A stretch of 64,000 bases of DNA, taken from NCBI GenBank assembly GCA_963719055.1, contig CAVRAU010000020.1:1-64000 (forward strand), in the 5' to 3' direction. The notes beneath the pieces are model-generated. The model did not search any database and had not been told where the DNA came from. It saw only the letters and a list, made by a program, of their open reading frames with translations. This DNA comes from CAXMQZ01 sp963719055 (lineage in GTDB: Bacteria; Acidobacteriota; Thermoanaerobaculia; Multivoradales; JAHEKO01). This document shows positions 43,887 to 53,404 of the stretch, one piece after another. Positions within the stretch are counted from its first letter, which is position 1. Each line of letters starts with the position of its first letter. Position numbers and translations under genes: made by a program.

Positions 43887-45329
43887 TCAATCTCCACCTG
43901 CCATCTCGACCATCTCCACGGTCTCCTCGCCATGCGAAACGGTGACGGTGACCTCCCGTCTCTCGCCGCGAATCTCGCGCACATCGAGGCGATACTGACC
44001 AGGGGGCAGGATGAAGGCCTTGGGATTGGACGTATCGCTGGTGTAGGTGCGGCCCTTGCCGACACTCTTGCCCGTCTCTACGTCGATGACTCCCAGGGTG
44101 GCATCGACCAGTTCGGTCCCCCGCACGGCACCGACTTTGAGCACGCCGGTTTCCCAGTTGTGAGAAACGGCAACAGCGCCTCCTGGTTCCACTTTCACCT
44201 GACCCAGGTCTTCCCAGGGCGCGCTCGAGATCTCGACCGAGCCAACGGAGATTTCATAGGTACCCGAAGTGATGCGCACCTTGCCAGGGTTCGAGCTTGT
44301 CGAGACATAGGTGCGACCAGAGGCGGCTTCCTCATCGGTTTCTGGCACCCGGACTTTGTAGACGGCATCCGAAAGCTCACCATTGCGAGTCACACCGATG
44401 GAGATCTCGCCGGTCGAGTAGTCGATGATGTGCTCGACGGTCTCGCCATCGACGATTTCCACGTCGAACTGGCGGGTGACGTCCCCTTTGATACCGACGG
44501 CCTTGACCTCGACTGCAAATCTGCCGTCGGGTAGGGGAATGATTCGCGGATTGGTCCCCTCGTCGGCGTAGGTGCGACCGCCACCGGCCTCGGCTCCGGA
44601 GTCGGCGACGGTGACATGGATCGCGGCATCCTGGAGCTCGCCGTCGGCGATGGCCTGGACCGAGAGCCGGCCAGCAGGGATCTCCGCCGGCATGGCGACG
44701 GCTTGATCGAGGGCCGCGGAGAGCTCGACCGCATTCTCTGCCGAGAGAAAGAGCCCGTCGCCCGCTTGGGCGGCACATTCGAGCTGCGATACGTCTTCAC
44801 CGGCAACGTCGAAACCGACGACATGCATGATGAAATCGATTCCCTGCGCTTTGGCGGCACGCACGGCAGCGCAGGGGTCGCCACCACAGGTCTCCAGACC
44901 ATCGCTGACGAGAATCACGGTGGCCGAGCGACCGCTGGCCGAGAGATCGGCGAACGCTTGCTGGATGGACTTCGTGATCGGAGTCTTCCCCTTGGGGTTC
45001 AAACCGTTGACCGTTTGTTTGACGCCGTCTTTGTCGAGCGGGCCCATAGCGACCACGGTCTCGATGTCCTCGCAGTCTCCTTCGCGGCGATGCCCGTAGG
45101 CAATCACACCTACTTCGGTGTTCTCTTCCAGCCCGTCGACCAGGTCGCCCAGGACTCGACGCGCGATGACGATCTTGTTCTCGCCCTCGATCTGTCCCCA
45201 CATCGATCCGGAGGCGTCCATGATCAGCAGCAAGGTGGATGTTTCGGGTACCTGGGCCAAGGCTCCTGAGCTGGAGACGACAGCAAGAGCGCCAAGCAAC
45301 AAGATAACGACGAAGCGGGTTCGGAACAT
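43887..45329 (-). CDS. Secreted von Willebrand factor A protein with three C-terminal beta repeats
   Basis: ATG 45329 follows GAGGAGG. A signal peptide ends near GALAQ. The VWA domain (about residues 30-215) has a complete MIDAS metal site: DASGSMW, a Thr in GKTPITKS and Asp in VSDGLETCGG; a Cys pair may form a disulphide. The remaining 260 residues contain three similar units, each with a GRTY-x-S/D-x-x-(T/S)NP turn followed by a strand ending in G-x-(F/Y)-x-(V/L)-x-V. They resemble carbohydrate- or carboxypeptidase-regulatory-like beta modules. A role in binding or adhesion outside the cytoplasm is inferred. Confidence 0.85.
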   Translation of the reverse strand: MFRTRFVVILLLGALAVVSSSGALAQVPETSTLLLIMDASGSMWGQIEGENKIVIARRVLGDLVDGLEENTEVGVIAYGHRREGDCEDIETVVAMGPLDKDGVKQTVNGLNPKGKTPITKSIQQAFADLSASGRSATVILVSDGLETCGGDPCAAVRAAKAQGIDFIMHVVGFDVAGEDVSQLECAAQAGDGLFLSAENAVELSAALDQAVAMPAEIPAGRLSVQAIADGELQDAAIHVTVADSGAEAGGGRTYADEGTNPRIIPLPDGRFAVEVKAVGIKGDVTRQFDVEIVDGETVEHIIDYSTGEISIGVTRNGELSDAVYKVRVPETDEEAASGRTYVSTSSNPGKVRITSGTYEISVGSVEISSAPWEDLGQVKVEPGGAVAVSHNWETGVLKVGAVRGTELVDATLGVIDVETGKSVGKGRTYTSDTSNPKAFILPPGQYRLDVREIRGERREVTVTVSHGEETVEMVEMAGGD

Positions 45330-45478
45330 CGAGTAGGCCTCCTCGTGTAGCTTTTTGAACGTGAGAAGAGTCTACCGCGTGGTACCACCTGCGGATGGTC
45401 GCCAGGGGCGCTGGCTTCACGATTTTCCGAGAGCGATCTGCTCCAGAAGCCAGGGGTTCTTTACGAAATGCGCCATTT

Positions 45479-45530
45479 ATTTTCGAAAATCTTCTTGCAT
45501 TTTCTCTATTCTTGTTTTACTTTCTATTGT
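45479..45530 (+). promoter_or_regulatory. Upstream region of the galactoside TonB receptor with tandem TTTCT(CT)ATT repeats
   Basis: The region is AT-rich compared with its surroundings. It holds the palindrome ATTTTCGAAAAT (about 45479-45490), then TTTCTCTATT (45501) and ACTTTCTATT (45519-45528), about two helical turns apart. ACTTTCTATT also occurs before galK. CTTTC direct repeats are typical of DeoR-family operators, and a DeoR gene lies downstream. Confidence 0.45.
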
Positions 45531-45579
45531 TGTCAGAAAAAACTGTCTGCAGCGGCGTGATTCACGAGGAGGAGACGTC

Positions 45580-48363
45580 ATGCGAAGTTCGGTTCGAACG
45601 CTTTGGGTGCTGCTGGTGCTTATCGTTCTCGCTACAGGTGCATTCGCTCAGACCACCGGCACGATCCGCGGTCTTGTTACGGACAATGAGGGAAGTGCTC
45701 TGCCTGGAGTGACCATCATTGTAGAAGTTCCGGATCGTGGGACCTCACGGACCGCGGTCACCGGTGACACCGGGCGATTCGCATTTCCGGCTCTGGCCGT
45801 CGACACCTACGTCCTGACTGCAAACCTCGAGGGGTTTCAGGAGCAGGAGGTCGTGGACATCAAGGTCGGAATCGCCGCCACGGTCATGCTGGAGATTGTC
45901 ATGCCGCTGGGTTCGGTGACCGACACCATAACGGTGTCCTCGGCCCCTGTCCTCGACAAGACCGGCTCCAGCGTCTCCACGAACTTCGGCGCCGAGTTGA
46001 CCGATGCCCTGCCGACCCAGCGCTACTTCTACGATCTGATGGCGGTGACTCCGGGAGTCAGCCAGCAGTCCGAGGGTAGCGACGGCTTCTCGGTCTTTGG
46101 TTCGAGCACCCAGTCCAATTCCTGGAGTGTGGACGGACAGGACACATCCAACGTCGATACAGGACGATCCTACTGGTGGATCAACCCCGACACCATCGAG
46201 GAGATTCAAGTGCTCGCGGCGGGGGCTCCCGCCCAGTTCGGCAACATGACCGGCGGGGCCTTCAACGTGGTGACCAAGTCGGGAACCAACGACTTCAAGG
46301 GTTCGCTGAACGCCTACTACCAGACTAGCGGTCTCACCGATGAGAACGCCGAGATCAACGGCATCGCTTTCAACCGCGACGATTTTCTCGACTTCAGCGC
46401 CACCCTCGGGGGACCCATCAAGCGCGACAAGGTCTGGTTCTTTGCCGCCTACCAGAACTTCTCCGACACGTACTCGGAACCCGGAGTTGATCCTGCCAGT
46501 CCCACCCTTTTCCCATCGATCAAGTACGACATCAAGTTGAGCGCTGCCATCAATCAGAGCACGTTGATAGACGCCAAGTATCACCTCGAGGATTGGGAAT
46601 GGGAATACGGTGATGCGTTCTCGACACCCTCAGCGCAAGGCAACCAGGGTGGAGACAACCCGGCGTGGGGTATCGGTTTCGATATGGTGCTCAACGAGAG
46701 GAATCTCCTGGAGATAGGCTACGCCGGTTGGCGCGGAGAAGAGCATTGGCGTTCCAGGACGGGCAGCACCGAGGATCCCTTCATCGACTACTCGCCACCG
46801 GGAGGGGGGCCGCCGCTCTACAGCGGCTCCCTCTGGTATCCCTATGACTATGACCTGGCGCGGGATCAGGTCGATGCGACGTTGTCTACGCACGCCGACG
46901 ACTTCCTCAAGGGCGACCACGAATTCAAGTTCGGCGTCGCCTACGGACAGGGTTCTGCTGACACCATCCTGACGGGTGGACCTCGCGGTCGCTACTACTA
47001 CCGTTACGAATACGTCTACGAATACTACGGCTATGAGTACGTCTACCCCTACTACTACCGGGCGACGGCTCGTGCCTATCACTACGGCGCCGATTCCGAA
47101 ACGATTTCGGCGTTTGTAGACGACTCCTGGCAGATCACGCCGAATCTGACCCTCAACCTCGGTCTGCGATTCGACCAGATCAACTCCGACATTCCGGACT
47201 TCCCCAGGCTCGACCGGTTTAGGAACGAAACGGGTGAGACCATTCCCGGTCTCGAGGGTGCAGTCGACTGGACCAACTGGTCACCGCGGCTCGGCTTTGC
47301 CTGGAAAACGGGCACCAACGGTGTCTTCCGTGGGTTCTATGGCAAGTTCTACGATGCCAATGTCACCGGCAACTGGTACGCACCACCGCCCGATGCGCCG
47401 AGCTATCTGTACGAGTTCTCATCCTCACTTGACGGTCCGTGGGAGTTCAGCTACCTCTTCACACAGGACGGAACCACCGTCAGTCCGGACTTGAAGCCGC
47501 CAGAGACCGATCAGTTCAGCCTCGGTTACGAACGGCAGGTGGGCAGGTTCTACACCGTTGGGATTCAAGGCGTCTACAAGACGTCGAAGAATCTGATCGG
47601 GTTCGAGATTCTCGGGGACGGGGTGTACGAGATGCTCCCCTGGACCAATCCGTTTACCGGTGAGGTCACAGAGGTGGCCAGCATTATCGAGGAGCCGACT
47701 CGCTGGAAAGGTAACCGTCCAGGCGAAGGCTCGTTGGCCGAGCCTGGGGCCGAATACGAGCAGGACTACACCGGCGCGGTGTTGTCGTTCAACCGCCCCT
47801 TCCGAAACAACTGGGGAATGATGGCGTCCTACACTTACTCGAAGTCGACCGGGCTGCTGCCCAGACCGCTGTCCCAGGGTCAAGGAGACCCCTTCTATAC
47901 CTCGCGTGAAGGTTCCGATCCGAACAACTGGATCAATTCAAAGCAGGCGCTCCAGAACGAGCGTCGCCACGTTTTCCAGCTGCAGGGCTCCTACGATTTG
48001 CCATGGAAGCTGCGATCCAACGTGGTCTGGCGCTGGCTGTACGGCAAGCCTTACAGCCGGCAGGTCCAGGTGGGTAGCATGGCCTCGAATGTGTCGCTCA
48101 ATCAGGGATCGCAGACCGTGATCGCCATTCCAGCGGATTCGTCTACACGGCTGCCGGATCAGAACATCCTCGACATCACCCTGGGCAGGGCCTTTCCGAT
48201 CGGTCGTACCGAGCTGCTGATCGACCTGCAGTTGTTCAACGCCTTCAACGCCGACGTGCACGACTGGTGGGAGACCCTGCTGGTGCCGCCGGGTGATCGG
48301 TATGTCCCGTCTGGATTCGTCTTCCCCCGTCGTCTGCAGTTGCGCCTTGGCTTCCGTTTTTGA
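45580..48363 (+). CDS. Oar-like TonB-dependent receptor with carboxypeptidase-regulatory domain
   Basis: ATG 45580, with GAGGAGGAG upstream, starts a signal peptide ending TGAFAQ; the open frame up to 45355 is not coding. The 927-aa protein has an N-terminal CarboxypepD_reg domain (GTIRGLVTDNEGSALPGV), a plug (ALPTQRYFYDLMAVTPGVSQ, SWSVDGQDTS, FNVVTKSGTN) and a large barrel that ends in Phe. A loop at 46993-47085 is extraordinarily Tyr-rich, 16 of 31 residues. The regulatory domain and size are typical of Acidobacteriota and Bacteroidota nutrient receptors. Position next to a DeoR gene and galactose genes suggests uptake of galactosides, by inference. Confidence 0.9.
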   Translation: MRSSVRTLWVLLVLIVLATGAFAQTTGTIRGLVTDNEGSALPGVTIIVEVPDRGTSRTAVTGDTGRFAFPALAVDTYVLTANLEGFQEQEVVDIKVGIAATVMLEIVMPLGSVTDTITVSSAPVLDKTGSSVSTNFGAELTDALPTQRYFYDLMAVTPGVSQQSEGSDGFSVFGSSTQSNSWSVDGQDTSNVDTGRSYWWINPDTIEEIQVLAAGAPAQFGNMTGGAFNVVTKSGTNDFKGSLNAYYQTSGLTDENAEINGIAFNRDDFLDFSATLGGPIKRDKVWFFAAYQNFSDTYSEPGVDPASPTLFPSIKYDIKLSAAINQSTLIDAKYHLEDWEWEYGDAFSTPSAQGNQGGDNPAWGIGFDMVLNERNLLEIGYAGWRGEEHWRSRTGSTEDPFIDYSPPGGGPPLYSGSLWYPYDYDLARDQVDATLSTHADDFLKGDHEFKFGVAYGQGSADTILTGGPRGRYYYRYEYVYEYYGYEYVYPYYYRATARAYHYGADSETISAFVDDSWQITPNLTLNLGLRFDQINSDIPDFPRLDRFRNETGETIPGLEGAVDWTNWSPRLGFAWKTGTNGVFRGFYGKFYDANVTGNWYAPPPDAPSYLYEFSSSLDGPWEFSYLFTQDGTTVSPDLKPPETDQFSLGYERQVGRFYTVGIQGVYKTSKNLIGFEILGDGVYEMLPWTNPFTGEVTEVASIIEEPTRWKGNRPGEGSLAEPGAEYEQDYTGAVLSFNRPFRNNWGMMASYTYSKSTGLLPRPLSQGQGDPFYTSREGSDPNNWINSKQALQNERRHVFQLQGSYDLPWKLRSNVVWRWLYGKPYSRQVQVGSMASNVSLNQGSQTVIAIPADSSTRLPDQNILDITLGRAFPIGRTELLIDLQLFNAFNADVHDWWETLLVPPGDRYVPSGFVFPRRLQLRLGFRF

Positions 48364-48390
48364 TTCGGGGATCTGACAGCGGAGCTCGAA

Positions 48391-49206
48391 ATGGCTGACG
48401 AATCCATCAAGAGGGCAGGACCGGTATCTCTGGGTGCCGCGGTACGGCACGATGAGATCTGCAGTGCCCTCGCGTCGGCCGGCCGGATCAGCATTGCCGA
48501 GCTCACCGAACGACTCGGTGTGACTTCGGTGACGATCCGCGAGGATCTGAAGTTCCTCGAGGAGCGCGGGCTGTTGGTGCGGACCCGTGGAGGTGCCTTG
48601 GCCAAGCCCGAGCCCCGAGGAGAGAGTGCTCTCGAGCTCACCAGCATGACCAACAGAGCCGAGAAGCTGGCTATCGCCCGGTACGGAGCCACGCTGGTCG
48701 AGAGTGGTCAGACCGTAATCATCGACGTGGGCTCGACCACCACGTTCCTGGCCCAGTCGTTGTCGCCGGACCTGAGCGGTGTGACCGTGATCACCAATGG
48801 TCTGAATATCGCCATGAGTCTGGAGAAGGCGCCGGGGATCTCTGTGATCGTGACGGGGGGGACTCTGCGTTCTCTCCAGCACTCCCTGGTGGCGCCCATG
48901 GGAATGCTCTTGCTCAGCCAGCTCCAGGCCGACGTCGCATTCATCGGCTGCAACGGTGTCGACCCGGAGCGTGGTTTCACCAACGCCAACATCGCCGAAG
49001 CCGAGATCAAGCAGGCGATGCTCGATTCGGCAGACTACTCCGTCTTCCTGGCTGACCACGAGAAGGTCGGCGTCGTCTCGTCCGCCTTTGTCGCCGATAT
49101 CGATCGTGCGGATCTCCTGGTTACGGATAGCGGTGCCGATCCCGAGATTCTCGAGTCGCTCCAGGATGGCGGGCTGGAAACCAAGGTTGTCGATCCGGTC
49201 TCTTGA
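48391..49206 (+). CDS. DeoR-family transcriptional regulator
   Basis: The 271-aa protein begins with a DeoR helix-turn-helix at about residues 17-72 (RHDEICSALASAGRISIAELTERLGVTSVTIREDLKFL, then the wing GLLVRTRGGA). The C-terminal sugar-phosphate-binding domain shows IIDVGSTTTFLAQSL, ITNGLNIA and FIGCNGVD. DeoR proteins usually repress sugar genes and release DNA on binding a phosphosugar, here perhaps galactose-1-phosphate. The gene follows the TonB receptor by 27 bases and overlaps or adjoins the nucleotidyltransferase frame, so all three are one unit. It may bind the CTTTC repeats near 45.5 and 56.4 kb. Confidence 0.9.
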   Translation: MADESIKRAGPVSLGAAVRHDEICSALASAGRISIAELTERLGVTSVTIREDLKFLEERGLLVRTRGGALAKPEPRGESALELTSMTNRAEKLAIARYGATLVESGQTVIIDVGSTTTFLAQSLSPDLSGVTVITNGLNIAMSLEKAPGISVIVTGGTLRSLQHSLVAPMGMLLLSQLQADVAFIGCNGVDPERGFTNANIAEAEIKQAMLDSADYSVFLADHEKVGVVSSAFVADIDRADLLVTDSGADPEILESLQDGGLETKVVDPVS

Positions 49207-49277
49207 GACCGGAAGATAGAGGGGGGAGGAGAATCGACCGTCCCGAGCAGATGAGCCGCTCCCGAGGAGGGACGGGT

Positions 49278-50186
49278 GTGGCTCCTACCCTGGTCGCCCT
49301 GGCCGCCGGGGTTGGCAGCCGATACGGCGGGCTGAAGCAGTTGGAACCCGTCGGTCCCCACGGCGAGACCTTGCTCGAGTATTCGGTCTTCGATGCACTG
49401 CGGGCCGGCTTCTCAGACGTCGTTCTCGTAGTTCGACCCGAGACGGAGTCCATTTTTCGCGAGCGCTTCGACCTTGGGATGGCAGAGCACGTGTCTCTCT
49501 CCTATGTTCACCAGACTCTGAATGATCTGCCAGGTAACTTCACCCTGCCCGCAGATCGCTGCAAGCCATGGGGGACAGGACAGGCCGTGCTGGCGGCAGA
49601 GCCTGCGGTCGAAGGAGCTTTTGCCGTCGTCAACGCTGACGACTTCTATGGCGCCGAGTCCTTTGCTGCGCTTTCCCGGTTCTTGAGCGACTCAGGGCCG
49701 AAAGCGCTGCCAACGCTCGCCATGATCGGGTATGAGATCGGATCGACTCTCTCGGATACGGGGCCCGTCTCGCGCGCTCTGTGCCAGCTCGATGGGGATG
49801 GGCATCTCGTGGAGATTGTCGAGATTCTCGAGATTCAGAAGCGCGAGGGTGGCGGTGTCTATCTCGATTTCGAGGGCCAGCAGAAGCAAGTGAACGGCGA
49901 TCGACTGGTGTCGATGAACATCTGGGGATTCATCCCTGAGGTTTTCCGGGAGCTCAGATGCCGTTTCCAGGACTTCCTGGAGTACCGAGGGCAGGAGTCC
50001 GATTCGGAGTTTCTGGTTCCCGATGTGATTCAGTCTCTGGTCAGCGAAGGCAAGATGCAAGTCGAAGTCCTGCCCAACACTGGCCAGTGCTACGGGATTA
50101 CCTATCCCGAGGACAGAGTCAGGGTAGCGGAGCTCATCGTGGACATGACCTCTCGAGGCGAGTATCCAGAGGATCTCTGGAAGTAG
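49278..50186 (+). CDS. Sugar-phosphate nucleotidyltransferase
   Basis: Start is placed at GTG 49278, just before 'APTLVALAAGVGSRYGGLKQLEPVG', with GAGGAGGG 6 bases ahead; upstream starts (TTG 49203, ATG 49251) are possible. The 302-aa protein has the nucleotidyltransferase signature G-x-G-x-R with a conserved Lys (GLKQ), AVVNADDFYG for the metal-binding Asp, and a C-terminal part ending near YGITYPEDR. Such enzymes transfer NMP from NTP to a sugar-1-phosphate. Beside galactokinase it could convert galactose-1-phosphate to a nucleotide sugar, which would replace the missing GalT; this is inference. Confidence 0.82.
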   Translation: MAPTLVALAAGVGSRYGGLKQLEPVGPHGETLLEYSVFDALRAGFSDVVLVVRPETESIFRERFDLGMAEHVSLSYVHQTLNDLPGNFTLPADRCKPWGTGQAVLAAEPAVEGAFAVVNADDFYGAESFAALSRFLSDSGPKALPTLAMIGYEIGSTLSDTGPVSRALCQLDGDGHLVEIVEILEIQKREGGGVYLDFEGQQKQVNGDRLVSMNIWGFIPEVFRELRCRFQDFLEYRGQESDSEFLVPDVIQSLVSEGKMQVEVLPNTGQCYGITYPEDRVRVAELIVDMTSRGEYPEDLWK

Positions 50187-50212
50187 CAGCAGAGTCTGCC
50201 TGCGTCACCGGC

Positions 50213-53200
50213 CTACTTGAAACCTGCACCGGTCGGTCGCAGCCGAAACGAGTAGGAGAACGGCTCGGGATTCAGGATGTGTTGCGGCAAGGGTCGCGCT
50301 CCCCAGCTGTCCTCACCGCCTACGCCTGTCTGTCGGTAGTCGAGGTTGAGGGTGACGAAGTCCCGTCGCTCCATCTCGAACGTGTGCTTCGCGTTCTCCA
50401 TGTCCTCTGTCGTGTAGAAGTGGGCGCTGACACTCAGCAGTGGCATACCCACGGCCTCGACCCCCATCCCATCGGGGCGAGTGAGCGAGACCCAGCGGAC
50501 ATCGGTCTTGTTGCCGTTCTCTTGCGGCTCCGAGTAGTCGAAGTACTGGTCGTCGACGCTGCCGCTGTAGACACCGACCGCGGCGCCGGTCTTGCGGTCC
50601 CAGTAGCTCTCATGAGGTCCGCGGCCGTACCAGGTCATCGACTCGAAGGCGGCGGGGACGGTCATCTGCATACCGAATCGTGGCATCTCGGGTAGCTCCG
50701 CAGCCCCCGGTTGAAAGTGGTTGTCCACCTGGATCTCGCCGTTGCCGAAGACTGTGTAGACGATCTCGTTGGTGGAATCGACATCCGGCAGACTGCCGCG
50801 AACCTGGACACTCACCGCACCAGGACCCACCCTCTTCACCTCGGTGGAGCCGATGACCCAGTTCGAGCTCGCCGCCCGCCAGACCGCACTGCGCTCCGGC
50901 AGATTGTTGCCCCTGTCGTTGTCGATGGGGGCGCGCCAGAAGTGAGGCCGGGGTCCGGAGTGAATCAACTGCATGTCGTTGTAGCGGAAGGAGTCGAGCG
51001 TCCCGGTGGCCTTGCTGAACACGGCGACGACCTTGCTGTTCGAGAGAGTGACGCTGTCCGCCGTCTCCGCCAAGTCCAGATCGGGCATCGCCGCCAGATC
51101 GACTTCGGGCGAGGGCGCTCCGAAGGGCAGCTCGAACTGTTCCCACGCCACTTCATGGCCCGCCTCGGCCCAGGGTGCGTCCTCGCTCAGGCGGTAGCTC
51201 ACGTTCAGCCAGTACTCCACACCGGGTTCTGGTGTGATGGCCCCGTAGGGAATGGTGAGGATCTCGCTTTGGCCTGCTGGGATATTCAGTTGCGGAAGCG
51301 TGCCTTCTGCCAGGGTCTCGCCGTTGGCCATCAGGGCCCACGAAGCGTCGACAAAACCCAGCGTCCTGAAATCGTAGAGGTTGCGAATCTCGAACCGACC
51401 TCCCTCGAGGTCCAAAGCGGTCGTACGGATGTACTGATAGACCTTCTTCATCTCGTAGAGGCCTGGATGAGGAGTGCGATCCGCCGAGACCAGTCCGTTC
51501 ATGCAGAAATTGTCGTCGTGGTAGACCCCTTCCGGCTCGAAGTCCCCGCCATAGCCGAAGTAGGTCTCACCAGGTTTGCCCGGAACTTCCTTGAGCAGCC
51601 CCTGATCGACCCAGTCCCAGACGAAGCCGCCTTGGAGCTGCGGATACTTGTAGATGGCGTCCCAGTACTCCTTGACGCCGCCGTTGCTGTTGCCCATGGC
51701 GTGCGTGTATTCGCACAGGATCAACGGACGATCGTCATGGGTCTCCGCATACTCGATGATCTCCTCGACGCTGGCGTACATCGGGGCGTAGATATCGGTG
51801 TGCGGCTCCATTTCTGCTCGCTCATAGTGGACGGGTCGCGAGGGATCACGTTCGTGGATCCAATCGCTGGCGGCGTGGAAGTTGACGCCATCACCAGCTT
51901 CATTGCCCATCGACCAGATGATGACCGAGGGGTGATTCTTGTCTCTCTCCACCATACTCACGATGCGGTCGAGATGGGCCTTCTCCCATTCGGGCTTGTT
52001 GCCCAGGGTCTTGTCGGGGTCGTAGCCGATGCCATGGGACTCGATATTGGCCTCGTCGATGACGTAGAGGCCGTACTCGTCGGTGAGCTCGTACCACTCG
52101 GGAACATCGGGGTAGTGGGAAGTGCGCACCGCGTTCAGATTGTGCTGCTTCATCAGCAGGATGTCTTGAATCATCGACTCTCGGCTCATCACATGGCCCG
52201 TCACCGGATCGTGCTCATGCCGATTGGTCCCCTTGATGAGAATGGGAACACCATTGACGAGGAGTTGGCCGTCCTTGATCTCCGAGGAGCGAAAACCGAC
52301 TCTGGAGCTGAGAACCTCGAAGACCTTGCCCTGGTAGTCCTTCAGTGTCACCAGCAGGGTGTAGAGGTGGGGCTCTTCAGCCGACCACTTGAGGGGATGG
52401 GTGACCTCGGCGGCAAGGCTCACCTTCGACTCCTGGGAGCCGGGGATCTCGCCCATGGCCCCGAGGGGTTCGAGAACGGAGTCGCCCTCCGGGTCGAAGA
52501 GATCGACTTCGATCACCGCAATCTCCGTGCTCTTCGGCGAAACTCCTGACCCACAGCGCCAGTTCGAGACGGGCATCCTGATAGTCCGCATCGAGGAAGG
52601 TGTCGACCTGGAAGTCGCGGATGTCCAGGTCGGCGACCGAGAACAGGAAGACATCGCGAAAGATGCCGCTGAGGCGCCAGAAGTCCTGGCACTCGAGATA
52701 GGAGCCGTCGCTGTAGCGATAGACCTCGGCCGCCACGATGTTCTCGCCGGGTTGCAGGTACGAGGTGATGTTGAACTCGGCCGGGGTTCGACTGCCCTGG
52801 CTGTAGCCGACCTTCTCTCCGTTCACCCAGAGGTAGAAGGCGGAGTCGACGCCTGCGAAGTGCAGGATGACCTGTCGGCCGTCCCAATCGTCGGGAATCT
52901 CGAAAGTGCGCCGATAGGAGCCGACGGGTTGAAGTCGTGGGGCACGTGCGGGGGATCGGGATCTCCCCAGGCGTAGGGAATGTTGGTGTAGATCGGGTAG
53001 CCGTACCCTTGAAGCTGCCAGTTGGCAGGCACGGGGATCTGATCCCAGCCCGTGACATCGAAGTCGGGGCGATAGAAGTCCACTGGGACGCTCGGCTGGG
53101 TTCGGTGACCAATGGAAATTCCATTCGCCATTGAGGGACTTGAACCAGGGCGAGGCCGTCCGATCTCCGGTCTTGGCGCTGGCGGCATCGGCGAAGGGAA

Positions 53201-53365
53201 TCAAGGTGGCGTGGGGGGCCTCCTTGTTGCGGCCGATCATGTCGGGGTTTTCCCAGTCGTTGGTCGACGGGGATTCGCTCACCGAACAGGACAGGACTCA
53301 GAAACAGACAGCAGAGTACCGACGGCGAGCAACGTCAGCGTACTGGCATGGATGAAAGGCTTCAT
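50213..53365 (-). CDS. lacZ: GH2 beta-galactosidase, LacZ-like lipoprotein, several frameshifts
   Basis: ATG 53365 follows AAGGAGGG. The signal region, after a one-base shift near 53300, contains lipobox VLSC, so the enzyme is probably a membrane-anchored lipoprotein. Further shifts near 53100, 52925 and 52540 cancel out, leaving 1050 aa, the length of long LacZ enzymes. Domains run in the usual order: N-terminal sugar-binding (GSYRRTFEIPDDW), Ig-like, TIM barrel with acid/base Glu in IIWSMGNEAGDG and nucleophile Glu in ILCEYTHAMGNSNG, then Bgal_small_N (FWRAPIDNDRG, TWYGRGPHESY). It releases galactose from beta-galactosides, here likely in the periplasm, with the adjacent SSS symporter importing the sugar. 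Confidence 0.9.
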
Positions 53366-53404
53366 GGAGTCCCTCCTTCTCCTTCGACCGGCCGAAACGG
53401 CCTT

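Noticed and set aside
45355..45579. 75-codon N-terminal extension of the Oar-like receptor
   Set aside because: The region is AT-rich and promoter-like, and a strong ribosome site plus signal peptide start at 45580.
50711..52549. Plus-strand open frame of 612 codons
   Set aside because: Antisense to the beta-galactosidase gene, which has both catalytic Glu motifs.
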